DNA of 64,000 nucleotides from Halorubellus sp. JP-L1 (GTDB taxonomy: Archaea; Halobacteriota; Halobacteria; Halobacteriales; Natrialbaceae): positions 1,488,001 to 1,552,000 of the forward strand of contig NZ_JAAOIR010000001.1 in the NCBI RefSeq assembly GCF_011440375.1, written 5' to 3'. The notes under the pieces are model-generated. The model was not told the origin of the DNA. It saw only the letters and a program-made list of their open reading frames with translations, and made no database searches. Of the stretch, positions 6,951 to 16,055 are shown in pieces. Both the position numbers and the translations under genes were made by a program. Within the stretch, counting starts at the first letter, position 1, and each line of letters opens with the position of its first letter.

Positions 6951-7643
6951 TCAGACACCTCCTGGTGCGGTCTTCGCGCGGCCGCCGGCGTCGCCGACGA
7001 CGATCTGCCGGACGTCCCCGAGCACGTCGAAGTCCGCGAGGACGACGAGTCGGTCGCCGAGTTCGAGCGACTCGTCGGGGTCGGGGATCGTCACCGGCGA
7101 CCCTTCCTTCCCGAACGCGAGCACGGTCGCGTCCGCGGGGAGCTGGAGTTCGCTGATGGTGTAGCCCTTGACCGGCGACTCAGTCGTGATCGAGAGTTCG
7201 ACGATCTGGAGGTTCTGGGCGATGTCGGCGATCGCGCGGATGTCGCCGCCGAGCAGGGCGTTCTTCGCGCCGATGGCGCCGAGTCGCTCGGGGTAGACGA
7301 TCTCGTCGACGTCCTTGGCGTACTTCCGGTAGATGTTCTCGCGGTAGTCCTCGTCGATCCGCATGATGGTGCGGGCACCGTGGTGCTTCCCGATCATGCA
7401 CGCCGCGAAGTTCACGTTGAGGTCGCCGGTGAGCGCGCCGACGGCGTCGGCGTCGACGACGCCGGCTTCCTCGAGGACGTCCTCGCGCGAGCCGTCGCCC
7501 TCGACGACCGTGAATCCCTGCTCGCGGGCGCGGCTTGCCTTCCGGTCGTCGCGTTCGACGAGCGTCACCTCGTGACCTTCCTCGCGGAGGACGCGGGCCG
7601 TGCGAAGCCCGACTCGACCACCGCCTATGATAACGAACCGCAT
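6951..7643 (-). CDS. trkA: TrkA-family potassium uptake regulatory protein
   Basis: 230 aa. The N-terminus is a Rossmann NAD-binding RCK_N domain with VIIGGGRVG (residues about 4-12). It is followed by an RCK_C/TrkA_C domain from about residue 145 ([29 protein letters not shown]). TrkA proteins gate TrkH-type K+ channels in response to nucleotides; no trkH is in the window. K+ handling is central in salt-in halophiles. An AT-rich stretch (AACATTATTG) about 30 nt upstream of the ATG suggests leaderless transcription. Only about 100 bp separate it from the divergent RAM protein. Confidence 0.92.
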   Translation of the reverse strand: MRFVIIGGGRVGLRTARVLREEGHEVTLVERDDRKASRAREQGFTVVEGDGSREDVLEEAGVVDADAVGALTGDLNVNFAACMIGKHHGARTIMRIDEDYRENIYRKYAKDVDEIVYPERLGAIGAKNALLGGDIRAIADIAQNLQIVELSITTESPVKGYTISELQLPADATVLAFGKEGSPVTIPDPDESLELGDRLVVLADFDVLGDVRQIVVGDAGGRAKTAPGGV

Positions 7644-7742
7644 GGTATGGCGTACGGGGAGACCCCTCAATAATGTTACCCCGTCGCCGTCTCCCGGTCG
7701 AGGGGGAACCTTTTTGGCGTGCCACCGTGTACCACACCACCG

Positions 7743-7973
7743 ATGGTTCACGCGTTCATCATGGTCAAGACCGCCGCCGGCAAGTCCGAGGACCTCCTCG
7801 CGCAGATCCGCGACCTCGAACCCGTCCACGCCGCCCACATCGTCGCCGGGAACTACGACATCATCAGCGAAGTCGACGCCCCCGAAGTCTACGACGTCCT
7901 CCACACCGTCTCCGGCGAAATGCAGAAACTCGACGGCGTCGCCGACACCAAGACCTACATCTCGATGAACTAG
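7743..7973 (+). CDS. Stand-alone RAM-domain protein, paralogue
   Basis: 76 aa starting MVHAFIMVKTAAGKSEDLLA and ending TKTYISMN. Like its paralogue across trkA it has the beta-alpha-beta-beta-alpha-beta RAM core (HIVAGNYDIISEV) and no HTH. It probably oligomerises and binds a small effector, possibly acting with or on the TrkA system because trkA is flanked by both paralogues. A CTTTTT stretch about 30 nt upstream may be its promoter. Confidence 0.88.
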   Translation: MVHAFIMVKTAAGKSEDLLAQIRDLEPVHAAHIVAGNYDIISEVDAPEVYDVLHTVSGEMQKLDGVADTKTYISMN

Positions 7974-8022
7974 CACCGCCGAAGTCGAACCGCACTCGAC
8001 CACGACCGCCCGCCGCCCTCGC

Positions 8023-9072
8023 TCAGTGGTCGAGTTCCATCACGTCGTGCTCGGCAGCGAAGGCCTCCATGAACGCCTGCTGCTCGCGGAGACCGTCCGG
8101 GATCTCGTCGTAGACGTGCTCGAAGACGTCCGCGACCGTCTCCGCGTCCGCGCTCTCCGCGCGCTCGATCGCGTCGTCGAGTTCCTCGTCGGCCTCCTCG
8201 TAGATCGTCTCGATCCACTCGTCGGTGACCGCGTCCTGCTCGTAGAGGTACTCCTCGTACCGCTCGAGCGGGTCGCGGGTTCGCCACTCCGGGAGGTCCG
8301 CTTCCTCGTCGCGGTACCGCGACGGGTCGTCGCTCGTCGTGTGCGCGCCCTGCCGGTACGTGAGACTCTCCACGAGCACCGGCTCGCCGTTGCGCGCGGA
8401 CTCCAGCGCGCTCTCCGTGAACTCCCGGACCGCGAGCGGGTCGTTCCCGTCGACCTGCCCGCCCAGCATCCCGTACGCGTCGGCCTTCTGCGCGATCGAG
8501 TCCGCCGCCGTCTGGCGCTCCCGCGGCAGCGAGATCGCCCAGTTGTTGTTCTCGCAGAAGAACACGACGGGCGCCTCGAACACGCCCGCGAAGTTCAGGC
8601 CCTCGTGGAAGTCGCCCTCGGACGTCGCGCCGTCACCGAAGTAACACAGCGCCGCCTTCTCCTCCTCCCCGCGGTAGTTCATCGCCATCCCCGCGCCCGC
8701 AGCGTGCGGAATCTGCGTCGCGATCGGAACCGCCTGCGGGAAGTTCGGGACGTCGTGCCCGCTCTCGTACTCCGGGAACCCCCGCCGGAACAGGAGCACG
8801 TCACTCATCGGGACGTCCCGCGCGATCTGCATCCCGTTCGACCGATACGTCGGGAACAACCAGTCCGCCGCCGCCATCGCGTGCGCCGCCCCGACCTGCG
8901 ACGCCTCCTGGCCCTTGTACGGCGGATACCCACTCATCCACCCACGACGCTGGAGTGCCAACGCACGCTCGTCGAACCGCCGTGCTCGAACCATATCCCG
9001 ATAGAGCGCACGCGCCTCGTCCGCCGAAAACGGCGTCTCCGCGAGGTCGCGCTCGCCGATAACCCGGTGCAT
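8023..9072 (-). CDS. pdhA: Pyruvate dehydrogenase E1 component subunit alpha-like
   Basis: 349 aa thiamine-pyrophosphate enzyme subunit. It carries the TPP motif GDGATSEGDFHEGLNFAGVF ending in ENNNWAIS, and the family motifs FPTYRSNG, HTTSDDPSRYR and YKGQEASQVGAA. The alpha subunit binds TPP at the interface with E1-beta and decarboxylates a 2-oxoacid. No E1-beta, E2 or E3 gene adjoins it: both neighbours are on the other strand. It may therefore work with a partner encoded elsewhere or use another 2-oxoacid. The start ATG at 9072 gives MHRVIGERDL, a normal N-terminus. The upstream region has two perfect hairpins and T-runs. Confidence 0.9.
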   Translation of the reverse strand: MHRVIGERDLAETPFSADEARALYRDMVRARRFDERALALQRRGWMSGYPPYKGQEASQVGAAHAMAAADWLFPTYRSNGMQIARDVPMSDVLLFRRGFPEYESGHDVPNFPQAVPIATQIPHAAGAGMAMNYRGEEEKAALCYFGDGATSEGDFHEGLNFAGVFEAPVVFFCENNNWAISLPRERQTAADSIAQKADAYGMLGGQVDGNDPLAVREFTESALESARNGEPVLVESLTYRQGAHTTSDDPSRYRDEEADLPEWRTRDPLERYEEYLYEQDAVTDEWIETIYEEADEELDDAIERAESADAETVADVFEHVYDEIPDGLREQQAFMEAFAAEHDVMELDH

Positions 9073-9119
9073 ACGCAGCCATGCCCGCCCGCAAGAAAAG
9101 TCACTTCCGGTCGACGACA

Positions 9120-9215
9120 ACCTTTTTTCTGCGTCGGGTGCGCCTTCGGCGCACCGCTCCTTGAAAAAACGTTGATGAAAAAAGGCCGCTCGTGCGCCCG
9201 CTGGGCGCACTCGCG
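9120..9215 (-). promoter_or_regulatory. Two hairpins and T-runs upstream of pdhA
   Basis: Perfect hairpins lie at 9137-9155 (GGTGCGCC, loop TTC) and 9192-9210 (GTGCGCCC, loop GCT). Read towards pdhA (minus strand), the second hairpin is followed within about 7 nt by CTTTTTT, like an intrinsic terminator, and the two are linked by CATCAACGTTTTTTCAAGGAG. This may be a terminator, an attenuator in a long pdhA leader, or a remnant of a haloarchaeal intergenic repeat. Confidence 0.5.
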
Positions 9216-9290
9216 GTGGGTGCACTCGAACCGCGACCGCACCGCGACAGCGACCGCCCCCGCCACCGCACCGCGACAGCACCGCCCCGC

Positions 9291-9410
9291 CACCGCACCG
9301 CGCCCTGCCCTTCCCCTGCTCGCAGCGCGCGCGCAGTTCTGCGCGCGCTGCTCGCGGCCTGGTGGGTCGGCGAATGGAGCGTTCGAGCGCCGGCTGGCGT
9401 GCGGTGTCGG
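9291..9410. repeat. GC-rich structured dispersed element, copy A
   Basis: It contains an 11-bp stem GCAGCGCGCGC (9322-9332) pairing with 9341-9351, flanked by CACCGCGCCCTGCCC upstream and GCCGGCTGGCGTGCGGTGTC downstream. A clearly related copy lies at 53528-53660. The whole stretch 9073-9526 has no convincing gene. Confidence 0.6.
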
Positions 9411-9526
9411 GGTCCGAGTGGTGAGTGGCGGGTGGGCCGCGGGCGGGCCGCGGGCTGGCGGCCGCGAGTCGAGATCGGCGAGCGAGTGGCGACACGGGTT
9501 AGTTCACGGAGCCCTCACGCTCGGGT

Positions 9527-9850
9527 ATGGTCTCGACCGTCGGGCTCGTCGGCATCGTCGTGCTGGTGGTGGTGCATACCGCGCTCGCCGCCGTCGTCAC
9601 GCGACTCTGCAGGAACCGACTCGACACGGCGTGGGGCGGTGCGATCTACGCGGCACTCGGTGGTGGGTTCGTCCTGTTCGCGTCGACGCTCGTCCTCTCC
9701 GGAATCTTCGGCATCGGCGGCGACCTCGGGTCGCGGTACGCGACCGTGCTCGTCGTGATCGCGGCGCCACTCGTCCTCGGCATCACGGTCGACTACTTCT
9801 GGATGCCGTCGCCCGAGGAGGTCGACCTCCCCGAGTCGCTCGACTCGTAG
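9527..9850 (+). CDS. Three-helix small membrane protein
   Basis: 107 aa with hydrophobic helices near residues 3-24, 38-60 and 70-90. Between the first two is a positively charged loop RLCRNRLDTAWGG; the protein ends in an acidic tail PSPEEVDLPESLDS. The layout is typical of a conserved haloarchaeal family of unknown function. No membrane-enzyme motif was seen. It is convergent with tmk, which ends 31 bp away. Confidence 0.65.
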   Translation: MVSTVGLVGIVVLVVVHTALAAVVTRLCRNRLDTAWGGAIYAALGGGFVLFASTLVLSGIFGIGGDLGSRYATVLVVIAAPLVLGITVDYFWMPSPEEVDLPESLDS

Positions 9851-9880
9851 CCCATCCGAGAGAACGCGGTCGACCTCCAG

Positions 9881-10573
9881 TCAGGCGTCGGGGTCGCGGA
9901 CGCCGTCGCCGAGGCCGTCGCCGACGTCGTCGTGGGCGGCCTCGTCGCCGGCGTCGAGCGGGTCGTACCCCCGCGACGTCACCGGGTCGTGGGCGTCGAT
10001 CGCGCGTTCGAGCACGAACTCGACCTCGTCGAGGACGGCCTCCGGCGACTGGGTCGCGTCGACGCGCACGAACCGCTCGGGCATCCACTCCTGGAGTTGC
10101 TCGTAGTTCTCGCGGACCGCCGAGAGGTACTGGAACTGCTCGAACTTGTTCGTCGACCCCGAGCGGTCGACGGCCGTCTCCGGGTCGACGTCGAGATAGA
10201 TCGTCAGGTCCGGCTGGACCGTGAACGGCTGGTGGATGCCGCGAATGTACTCCACTGGACGGTCGACGACGCCGTCGAGCGACGCACCCTGGTACGCGCA
10301 GCGCGAGTCGACGTAGCGATCCGAGACGACCAGGTCGCCGTCGGCGAGCGCCGGGCGGACGACCCGCGAGAGGTGGTCGGCGTGGTCCGCGACGAAGGTG
10401 AACAGCTCCGCGAGCGGGTCGGCGTCGTCGTCCCCGATGGAGCGGGCGACGGCGTCGCCGTACCACGACTCCGTCGGTTCGCGCGTGAAGACCGCGTCCG
10501 GGTAGACGTCCCGTAGCGCCTCCCAGACGGTGGTCTTCCCGCTCCCGTCGAGGCCTTCGAGCGTGACGAGCAT
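9881..10573 (-). CDS. tmk: Thymidylate kinase
   Basis: 230 aa P-loop kinase that phosphorylates dTMP to dTDP. It has the P-loop GLDGSGKT at residues 7-14, FTREPTES, the [12 protein letters not shown] motif (DR-Y substrate binding) and a lid with [12 protein letters not shown]. The C-terminal 30 residues are an acidic Gly/Asp tail typical of halophile extensions. The ATG at 10573 gives the canonical [10 protein letters not shown] start. It is a single-gene unit. Confidence 0.95.
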   Translation of the reverse strand: MLVTLEGLDGSGKTTVWEALRDVYPDAVFTREPTESWYGDAVARSIGDDDADPLAELFTFVADHADHLSRVVRPALADGDLVVSDRYVDSRCAYQGASLDGVVDRPVEYIRGIHQPFTVQPDLTIYLDVDPETAVDRSGSTNKFEQFQYLSAVRENYEQLQEWMPERFVRVDATQSPEAVLDEVEFVLERAIDAHDPVTSRGYDPLDAGDEAAHDDVGDGLGDGVRDPDA

Positions 10574-10694
10574 GCGACGGGGTTGCGGGCGCGCCCACCT
10601 TACGCTTCCGCTCCCCGGCCGGCACTGTCCTCCTCCCCGGCCGGCGCCTGCTTCGCTCCCCGGGCCGGCGAGACTGGGCGTCTCGTTGGCCGTA

Positions 10695-10702
10695 GGTTTA
10701 TC
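10695..10702 (+). promoter_or_regulatory. TATA box for the epimerase-like gene
   Basis: GGTTTATCC occurs about 33 nt before the ATG at 10729, the spacing for leaderless transcription. The intergenic sequence before it contains three copies of a CCGGCCGGC/CCGGGCCGGC-like motif at about 10615-10670. Confidence 0.45.
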
Positions 10703-10728
10703 CGCTCGCCGCGAATAGTATTCGAGAT

Positions 10729-11646
10729 ATGAGAGTTATCGTCGCTGGCGGCACCGGGTACGTGGGACGGCACGTCTGTACGGAACTCGCCGACCGCGGC
10801 CACGACGTCACCGCGCTCGCGCGCAGCCCGGACGACGCCGACCTCCCGGACGTCGTCGACACCGCGATGGGGGACGTGACGGCGTACGACTCGATCGAAC
10901 CGCACTTCGAGGGGATGGACGCGGCGGTGAACCTCGTCGCGCTCTCCCCACTGTTCAAGCCGCCCAAGAATCTGACTCACGACCTCGTGCACACGCAGGG
11001 GACGCGGAACGTCGTCGACGCGTGCGAGCACCACGGGGTCGAGCACCTCGTCCAGCAGAGCGCGCTCGGCGCGGACCCGAACGGACTGACGTCGTACATC
11101 CGGTCGAAGGGCGAGGCCGAGCGGATCGTTCGAGATTCGGACCTGGCGTGGACGATCCTCCGGCCGTCGGTCATCTTCGGGGAGGGCGGCGAGTTCGTCG
11201 AGTTCACGAAGCAGCTGACGACCGGCGTCGTCGCGCCGCTGCCGGCGGGCGGGACGAACGAGTTCCAGCCGATCTGGATCGAGGACTTCGCGCCCCTAGT
11301 CGTCGACGCGATCGAGGACGACACCCACCGCGGCGAGATCTACGAGATTGGCGGCCCGGAGGTACTCACGATGCGGGAGGTGACGGAGCTCGCGTGGGCA
11401 GCGGAGGGGAAGCACCCGAAGATGGTGACGTTACCGATGTGGTTCATGCGGACTGGCCTCACCGTCGCCGGCCCGGTGCCGTTCTTCCCGTTCGGACCCG
11501 AGCAGGCGAAGGCGCTGAAGATCCAGAACACGGTCGACGAGAACGACGTCACCGCCTTCGGCGTCGACCCCGCGGAGATGCGGACGCTCGCGGACTACCT
11601 CGGCGTAGACGCCGACGCAGGCCGACCGGAAGCCGCGGCGGCGTGA
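10729..11646 (+). CDS. NAD(P)-binding epimerase-like protein (complex I NDUFA9-like)
   Basis: 305 aa extended SDR-type protein. The Rossmann motif GGTGYVG is at residues 6-12, and the fold continues with a catalytic-region [20 protein letters not shown] and [15 protein letters not shown]. These resemble the atypical SDR group that includes complex I subunit NDUFA9 and quinone-linked proteins. The usual Tyr-x3-Lys pair appears as YIRSK, so catalysis is possible but the substrate is unknown. It is transcribed alone with a leaderless-type promoter. Confidence 0.85.
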   Translation: MRVIVAGGTGYVGRHVCTELADRGHDVTALARSPDDADLPDVVDTAMGDVTAYDSIEPHFEGMDAAVNLVALSPLFKPPKNLTHDLVHTQGTRNVVDACEHHGVEHLVQQSALGADPNGLTSYIRSKGEAERIVRDSDLAWTILRPSVIFGEGGEFVEFTKQLTTGVVAPLPAGGTNEFQPIWIEDFAPLVVDAIEDDTHRGEIYEIGGPEVLTMREVTELAWAAEGKHPKMVTLPMWFMRTGLTVAGPVPFFPFGPEQAKALKIQNTVDENDVTAFGVDPAEMRTLADYLGVDADAGRPEAAAA

Positions 11647-11908
11647 CGCCGACGCAACCCGTCTCGGGGTCGCTACAGGCCGTCGCTGGGGACGCTCGGG
11701 TCGGCTCGCGCCGGTAAGCGCACGTTATCTTAAATAGAGGTGGTTCTTGTCACGGAATTTTATCTATAATCTCCGCCTACGAATCGATTTACCCCGGCGC
11801 AGTCGCGTGTTTTCAGGCGTCGACGTGGCGTAGGATATGTATTCTCACCATCCAAAGCCTTATGTCGTTCTTCACTCTCTACTCAAGCCAACGGAGCCCC
11901 CTCAACCT

Positions 11909-13078
11909 ATGAAACTGGCGATGATTGGATTCGGTCAGGCAGGCGGGAAGATCGTGGACCGCTTCGTCCAATACGACGAGCGGACCGGGAGCGGCATCGT
12001 CCGTGCCGCCATCGCGGTGAACACCGCGAAGGCAGACCTGATGGGTCTGGAGAACATCGAGCAGGAGAACCGGGTACTCATCGGGCAGAGCCGCGTCAAA
12101 GGGCACGGCGTCGGTGCTGACAACGAACTCGGCGCGGAGATCGCCGAGGAGGACGTCGACGAGGTTCAGGGCGCGATCGACGCGATCCCGACCCACGAGG
12201 TCGACGCGTTCCTCGTCGTCGCCGGGATGGGCGGCGGGACGGGGTCGGGTGGTGCGCCGGTGCTCGCGAAGCACTTGAAGCGCATCTACACGATCCCCGT
12301 CTACGGGCTGGGCGTCCTCCCGGGAAGCGACGAGGGCGGCATCTACACGCTGAACGCCGCGCGCTCGTTCCAGACGTTCGTGCGCGAGGTCGACAACCTC
12401 CTCGTGTTCGACAACGACTCCTGGCGGCAGGCCGGCGAGTCCGTCGAGGGCGGGTACGACGACATCAACAAGGAGATCGTCACGCGCTTCGGCGTCCTCT
12501 TCGGCGCGGGCGAGGTCGGCGAGGGCGACGAGGTCGCCGAGAGCGTCGTCGACTCCAGCGAGATCATCAACACGCTCGCGGGCGGTGGCGTCTCGACGGT
12601 CGGGTACGCGAGCGAGGGCGTGGACGTGGACGACAGCGGCGGGCTGCTGTCGCGGTTCACGGGCAGCGAGGAGCAGGTCGACACCGCGCACACGACGAAC
12701 CGCATCACGAGCCTCGTCCGGAAGGCCGCGCTCGGCCGGCTGACGCTCCCCTGCGAGATCGAGGGCGCGGAGCGTGCGCTGCTCGTCATGAGCGGTCCGC
12801 CCAAGCACCTGAACCGGAAGGGGATAGAGCGCGGGCGGAAGTGGCTCGAGGAGCAGACGGGGTCGATGGAGGTCCGCGGTGGCGACTTCCCGGTGAACGA
12901 GCCGCAGGTCGCGGCGTGCATCCTGCTGTCGGGCGTGAACGACGTGCCCCGCATCAAGGAGCTCCAGCAGGTCGCGATCGAAGCGCAGGACAACATCGAG
13001 TCGATCCGGGAGGAGAGCGAAGATAATTTGGAGGACTTGGTGGAAGATGACGAAGATGAACTCGACCCGTTATTCTAA
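11909..13078 (+). CDS. cetZ: CetZ tubulin-like cytoskeletal GTPase
   Basis: 389 aa member of the tubulin/FtsZ superfamily. It begins MKLAMIGFGQAGGKIVDRFV and has the GTP-binding tubulin signature GGGTGSG at residues 108-114 (within VVAGMGGGTGSGGAP). The C-terminus is an acidic tail ending DELDPLF, characteristic of CetZ. CetZ proteins control cell shape and motility in haloarchaea rather than division. The frame is open to 11837, but the ATG at 11909 gives the family N-terminus. AT-rich stretches lie upstream (CTTAAATAG near 11730 and CTTATG near 11858). The downstream gene overlaps by 32 bp, so they form an operon. Confidence 0.93.
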   Translation: MKLAMIGFGQAGGKIVDRFVQYDERTGSGIVRAAIAVNTAKADLMGLENIEQENRVLIGQSRVKGHGVGADNELGAEIAEEDVDEVQGAIDAIPTHEVDAFLVVAGMGGGTGSGGAPVLAKHLKRIYTIPVYGLGVLPGSDEGGIYTLNAARSFQTFVREVDNLLVFDNDSWRQAGESVEGGYDDINKEIVTRFGVLFGAGEVGEGDEVAESVVDSSEIINTLAGGGVSTVGYASEGVDVDDSGGLLSRFTGSEEQVDTAHTTNRITSLVRKAALGRLTLPCEIEGAERALLVMSGPPKHLNRKGIERGRKWLEEQTGSMEVRGGDFPVNEPQVAACILLSGVNDVPRIKELQQVAIEAQDNIESIREESEDNLEDLVEDDEDELDPLF

Positions 13079-13874
13079 ACTGTTGACGTGCTGTCTGGTC
13101 GCGGTGCTCGCGCTGTCCGTCGCCGTCCCGGCGGCGGCCGTGAGCGTCGCCGAAGCAGACGTCCCGGAGGAGGCGGAGGTGGGCTCCGATTACTCGGCGA
13201 CGGTGACCTTCGAGGACCTCTACAGCCAGAACGACCAGTGGCAGGTGAACGCAACGACCGAACTGGAGAACCAGCCGCTGTGGACGCTCGAACTGATCGA
13301 CGACGGCGACGTCACGGACACCGTGACGTTGACCGGGCAGAACGTGACGTTCAGCGACACGACGATCTCGTCGCCCGTCGACAAGGTGCGGCTGACCGTC
13401 GAGGGCGAGGTGCCCGAGGTCGGGAACTACTCGTACGCGAACGAGGAGACGTTCGCGGCGATGTCGGTCGCGCAGGTGCCGGTGACGAGCGACGGGTCGA
13501 CGGGCGCACCGTCGACGGTCGAGTCGTACGAGGTCCATCACTTCACGGCGGACTCGCAGGAGGCCCGCGAAGCGATCGAGTCGGCCGAGGACGCCATCGC
13601 GAGCGCGGAGGACGCAGGGGCGGACGTCTCGCAGGCCGAGAGCGCGCTCGGTGACGCGAAGGCGTTCTACCGGAACGACGACTTCGACCAGGCGGTGACG
13701 AACGCCGAGGAGGCCGAGGAGCTCGCGAACGACGCGGTGAGTCAGCAGGAGTCGAGCCAGCAGACCCAGCAGCTGCTGATGTACGCGGGCGTCGGCATAG
13801 TCGTCCTCCTCCTCGTCGGTGGGGGCGTCTACTGGTACCGGCAGAACCAGCAGGACACCAGTCGTCTGGGCTGA
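13047..13874 (+). CDS. Secreted type I membrane protein encoded in overlap with cetZ
   Basis: 275 aa. There is an N-terminal signal peptide (hydrophobic core [17 protein letters not shown], cleavage after AAA). An extracellular beta-rich domain follows to about residue 150, then a helical Ala/Glu-rich segment about 170-235 with coiled-coil character. A single membrane helix ([19 protein letters not shown]) with a short basic/polar cytoplasmic tail ends it. The start lies inside cetZ (32-bp overlap); an in-frame ATG at 13056 is an alternative. The placement suggests a role linked to CetZ at the envelope, but this is inference. Confidence 0.82.
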   Translation: MTKMNSTRYSKLLTCCLVAVLALSVAVPAAAVSVAEADVPEEAEVGSDYSATVTFEDLYSQNDQWQVNATTELENQPLWTLELIDDGDVTDTVTLTGQNVTFSDTTISSPVDKVRLTVEGEVPEVGNYSYANEETFAAMSVAQVPVTSDGSTGAPSTVESYEVHHFTADSQEAREAIESAEDAIASAEDAGADVSQAESALGDAKAFYRNDDFDQAVTNAEEAEELANDAVSQQESSQQTQQLLMYAGVGIVVLLLVGGGVYWYRQNQQDTSRLG

Positions 13875-13890
13875 ATCGAGGGGGCTTTTC

Positions 13891-14523
13891 GTGGACGTCG
13901 TCGTTCCGTTCTCGCCGACCGATCCGAAGTCGCGACTGTCGCCAGTACTGACGGCGCGCGAGCGCCGCGAGTTCGCTCGCGTGCTACTCGAGGACGTACT
14001 CTCCGCGCTCGCGGCGACGGCCGGCATTCCGGAGCCCACAGTCCTGTCGACGGCCGCGCTCGAGGTCGACCCGGGCGTGCCGGTGCGCGTGGACGACCGA
14101 GCGTTGACGCCGGCGGTGAACGACGCCCTCGCGTCGTCGAGCGACCCGGTGGCGGTGGTGATGGCGGACCTGGCGCTGGCGACGCCGGCGGCGCTCTCGC
14201 GGCTGTTCGCCCCGGACGCGGACGTGGTGCTGGCGCCGGGGCGGCGCGTGGGGACGAACGCGATCGTCGCCAGGCACCCCGCGTTCCGCGTCGACTACCA
14301 CGGCGCGTCGTTCCTCGACCACCGGGCGGCGGCGGCGTCGGTGGGCGCGGACGTCGCGGTCGTCGACTCGCATCGGCTGGCGACGGACGTGGACGAGCCA
14401 GCGGACCTCGTCGAGGTGCTGGCCCACGGCGAGGGGGCGGCCGCGGACTGGTTGCGCGACCACGGGTTCGAGGTCGGCGAGCGCGCTGACGGGACCGTGC
14501 ACGCGCGTCGACACGAGTCCTGA
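13891..14523 (+). CDS. cofC: 2-phospho-L-lactate guanylyltransferase CofC
   Basis: 210 aa nucleotidyltransferase of the CofC family, which couples GTP with 2-phospholactate (or a related phospho-acid) to make the activated side chain of coenzyme F420. Recognised features are the N-terminal [20 protein letters not shown], the [11 protein letters not shown] metal/nucleotide region and the [20 protein letters not shown] substrate loop. The start is GTG at 13891, preceded by GAGGGGG; the longer open frame upstream overlaps the previous gene and lacks homology. It lies 16 bp after the membrane-protein gene and 350 bp before cofG. Confidence 0.92.
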   Translation: MDVVVPFSPTDPKSRLSPVLTARERREFARVLLEDVLSALAATAGIPEPTVLSTAALEVDPGVPVRVDDRALTPAVNDALASSSDPVAVVMADLALATPAALSRLFAPDADVVLAPGRRVGTNAIVARHPAFRVDYHGASFLDHRAAAASVGADVAVVDSHRLATDVDEPADLVEVLAHGEGAAADWLRDHGFEVGERADGTVHARRHES

Positions 14524-14528
14524 GTCGA

Positions 14529-14600
14529 CGCCGAGAACGACCCGCGACTCCGCGCCGGGAACGACCCGCGACTCCGCTCCGGGAACGACCCCCGAGACGG
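14529..14600 (+). repeat. 24-bp tandem repeat after cofC
   Basis: Three copies of a unit containing GGGAACGACCCGCGACTCCG (GAACGA at 14535, 14559 and 14583) directly follow the cofC stop. The rest of the gap to 14876 shows no gene; a CCTTTTGCCC stretch about 30 nt before cofG may be its promoter. Confidence 0.8.
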
Positions 14601-14876
14601 CGGGCGATTCAGGGCGTTGCTTGAAGGGGCTGTGTTCGAGACGACTAGTCGCGCGGAACGGTCGCGCACCGTCACCTTCCCTGCACGACGGCCGGCCCAC
14701 CGACCCGCTATCCCAAGGGGTGGGGTTCGGGGTGGCCGTCTGCGCTCACGACCGCGAGCGACGCGAACGACGAACTCGCAACGGGAGCGACGCACTCGCG
14801 AACGGGGAGCGAGAGAAGCCGGCGGTCGTCGCCGCGGTGAGTCATCCTTTTGCCCCCGCGTCACAGAGGACGCGGT

Positions 14877-16025
14877 ATGCTTCCGGGGGCCGACGAGTAC
14901 GACGTCGACGCGACCGTCAGCGAGCGCGACGTCGAGGCGGCGCTGTCGGTGACGCCCGCGGACGTCTCGCCCGCGTCGGAGTTGACGTTCGCGCGGAACG
15001 TGTTCCTGCCGTTGACGACGGCGTGCCGGTACACGTGCACGTACTGCACGTTCTTCGATCCGCCCGGCGAGGCGACGCTGATGGACGACGACGACGTGGA
15101 CGCGGTCCTCGAACGCGGCCGGGAGACGGGATGCACGGAGGCGCTGTTCACGTTCGGGGACGCGCCCGACGAGCGCTACGACGCGATCCACGACCAACTG
15201 GATGCGTGGGGGTACGACGGCATCCACGACTACCTCGCCGCGGTCTGCGAGTACACGCTCGACGCCGGCGTGCTCCCGCACTCGAACCCCGGCGATCAGA
15301 CCCGCGACGAGATGGCGGCGGTCGCGCCGTACAACGCGAGCATGGGCGTGATGCTGGAGACGACCGCGGACGTCGACGCGCACGCCGGGCCGCGCCGGAA
15401 GTCGCCCGCCCAGCGCGTGCGGACGATCGAGACGGCGGGCGAACTCCGCGTGCCGTTCACGACCGGCATCCTCGTCGGCGTCGGCGAGACGTGGCGGGAT
15501 CGCGCGGAGAGCCTGCTCGTCATCAGAGACCTCCACGAGCGCTACGGGCACGTCCAGGAGGTCATCGTGCAGCCGGTCGTGGAGAACGACCGCTGGTCGG
15601 GCGGGAGTCCCGACGTGGAGACGATGCGTCGCGTGACCGCGATGGCCCGGGCCGTCCTCCCAGAGACGGTGTCCGTGCAGGTGCCGCCGAACCTCGCGCC
15701 AGTCCGGGACCTGCTCGACTGCGGGATCGACGACCTCGGCGGCGTGTCGCCGGTGACGGACGACCACATCAACCCCGAGTACGAGTGGCCGGCGCTACGC
15801 GAACTGGAGGCGATCGCGAACGACGCCGGCGTCCCGCTCCGCGAGCGCCTGCCCGTTCACGAACGATACCTACCCGCGTCCCTCCGGCGCGACGACTTCG
15901 AGGGCACGCCCGCGCCCGGCGACGACTGGCTCGGCGACCCCGTGCTCGACGCCCTCCGCGCGGACGGTCCCGCCGGCGACCGCTACCGGCGCGTCCTCGC
16001 GGGCGAAGTCGTCGTCGCGCCGTAG
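14877..16025 (+). CDS. cofG: FO synthase subunit 1 CofG (radical SAM)
   Basis: 382 aa radical SAM enzyme. The [4Fe-4S] motif CRYTCTYC gives Cys50, Cys54 and Cys57. With CofH it builds 7,8-didemethyl-8-hydroxy-5-deazariboflavin, the chromophore of F420, from tyrosine and a riboflavin precursor. Family motifs present are FTFGDAPDERYDAIHDQL, LPHSNPGD, MGVMLETT and a C-terminal PRDxL-like region. The ATG at 14877 is used; an upstream ATG at 14850 adds nine unconserved residues. It is on the opposite strand from cofH, 1.4 kb away. Confidence 0.94.
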   Translation: MLPGADEYDVDATVSERDVEAALSVTPADVSPASELTFARNVFLPLTTACRYTCTYCTFFDPPGEATLMDDDDVDAVLERGRETGCTEALFTFGDAPDERYDAIHDQLDAWGYDGIHDYLAAVCEYTLDAGVLPHSNPGDQTRDEMAAVAPYNASMGVMLETTADVDAHAGPRRKSPAQRVRTIETAGELRVPFTTGILVGVGETWRDRAESLLVIRDLHERYGHVQEVIVQPVVENDRWSGGSPDVETMRRVTAMARAVLPETVSVQVPPNLAPVRDLLDCGIDDLGGVSPVTDDHINPEYEWPALRELEAIANDAGVPLRERLPVHERYLPASLRRDDFEGTPAPGDDWLGDPVLDALRADGPAGDRYRRVLAGEVVVAP

Positions 16026-16055
16026 CGCTGGGGTGGAGCGCCCTCGAAGAACCGG

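Noticed and set aside
6956-6958. GTG as start of the RAM protein after trkA
   Set aside because: The Shine-Dalgarno GGAGGTG would overlap this GTG; it is correctly spaced for the ATG at 6949.
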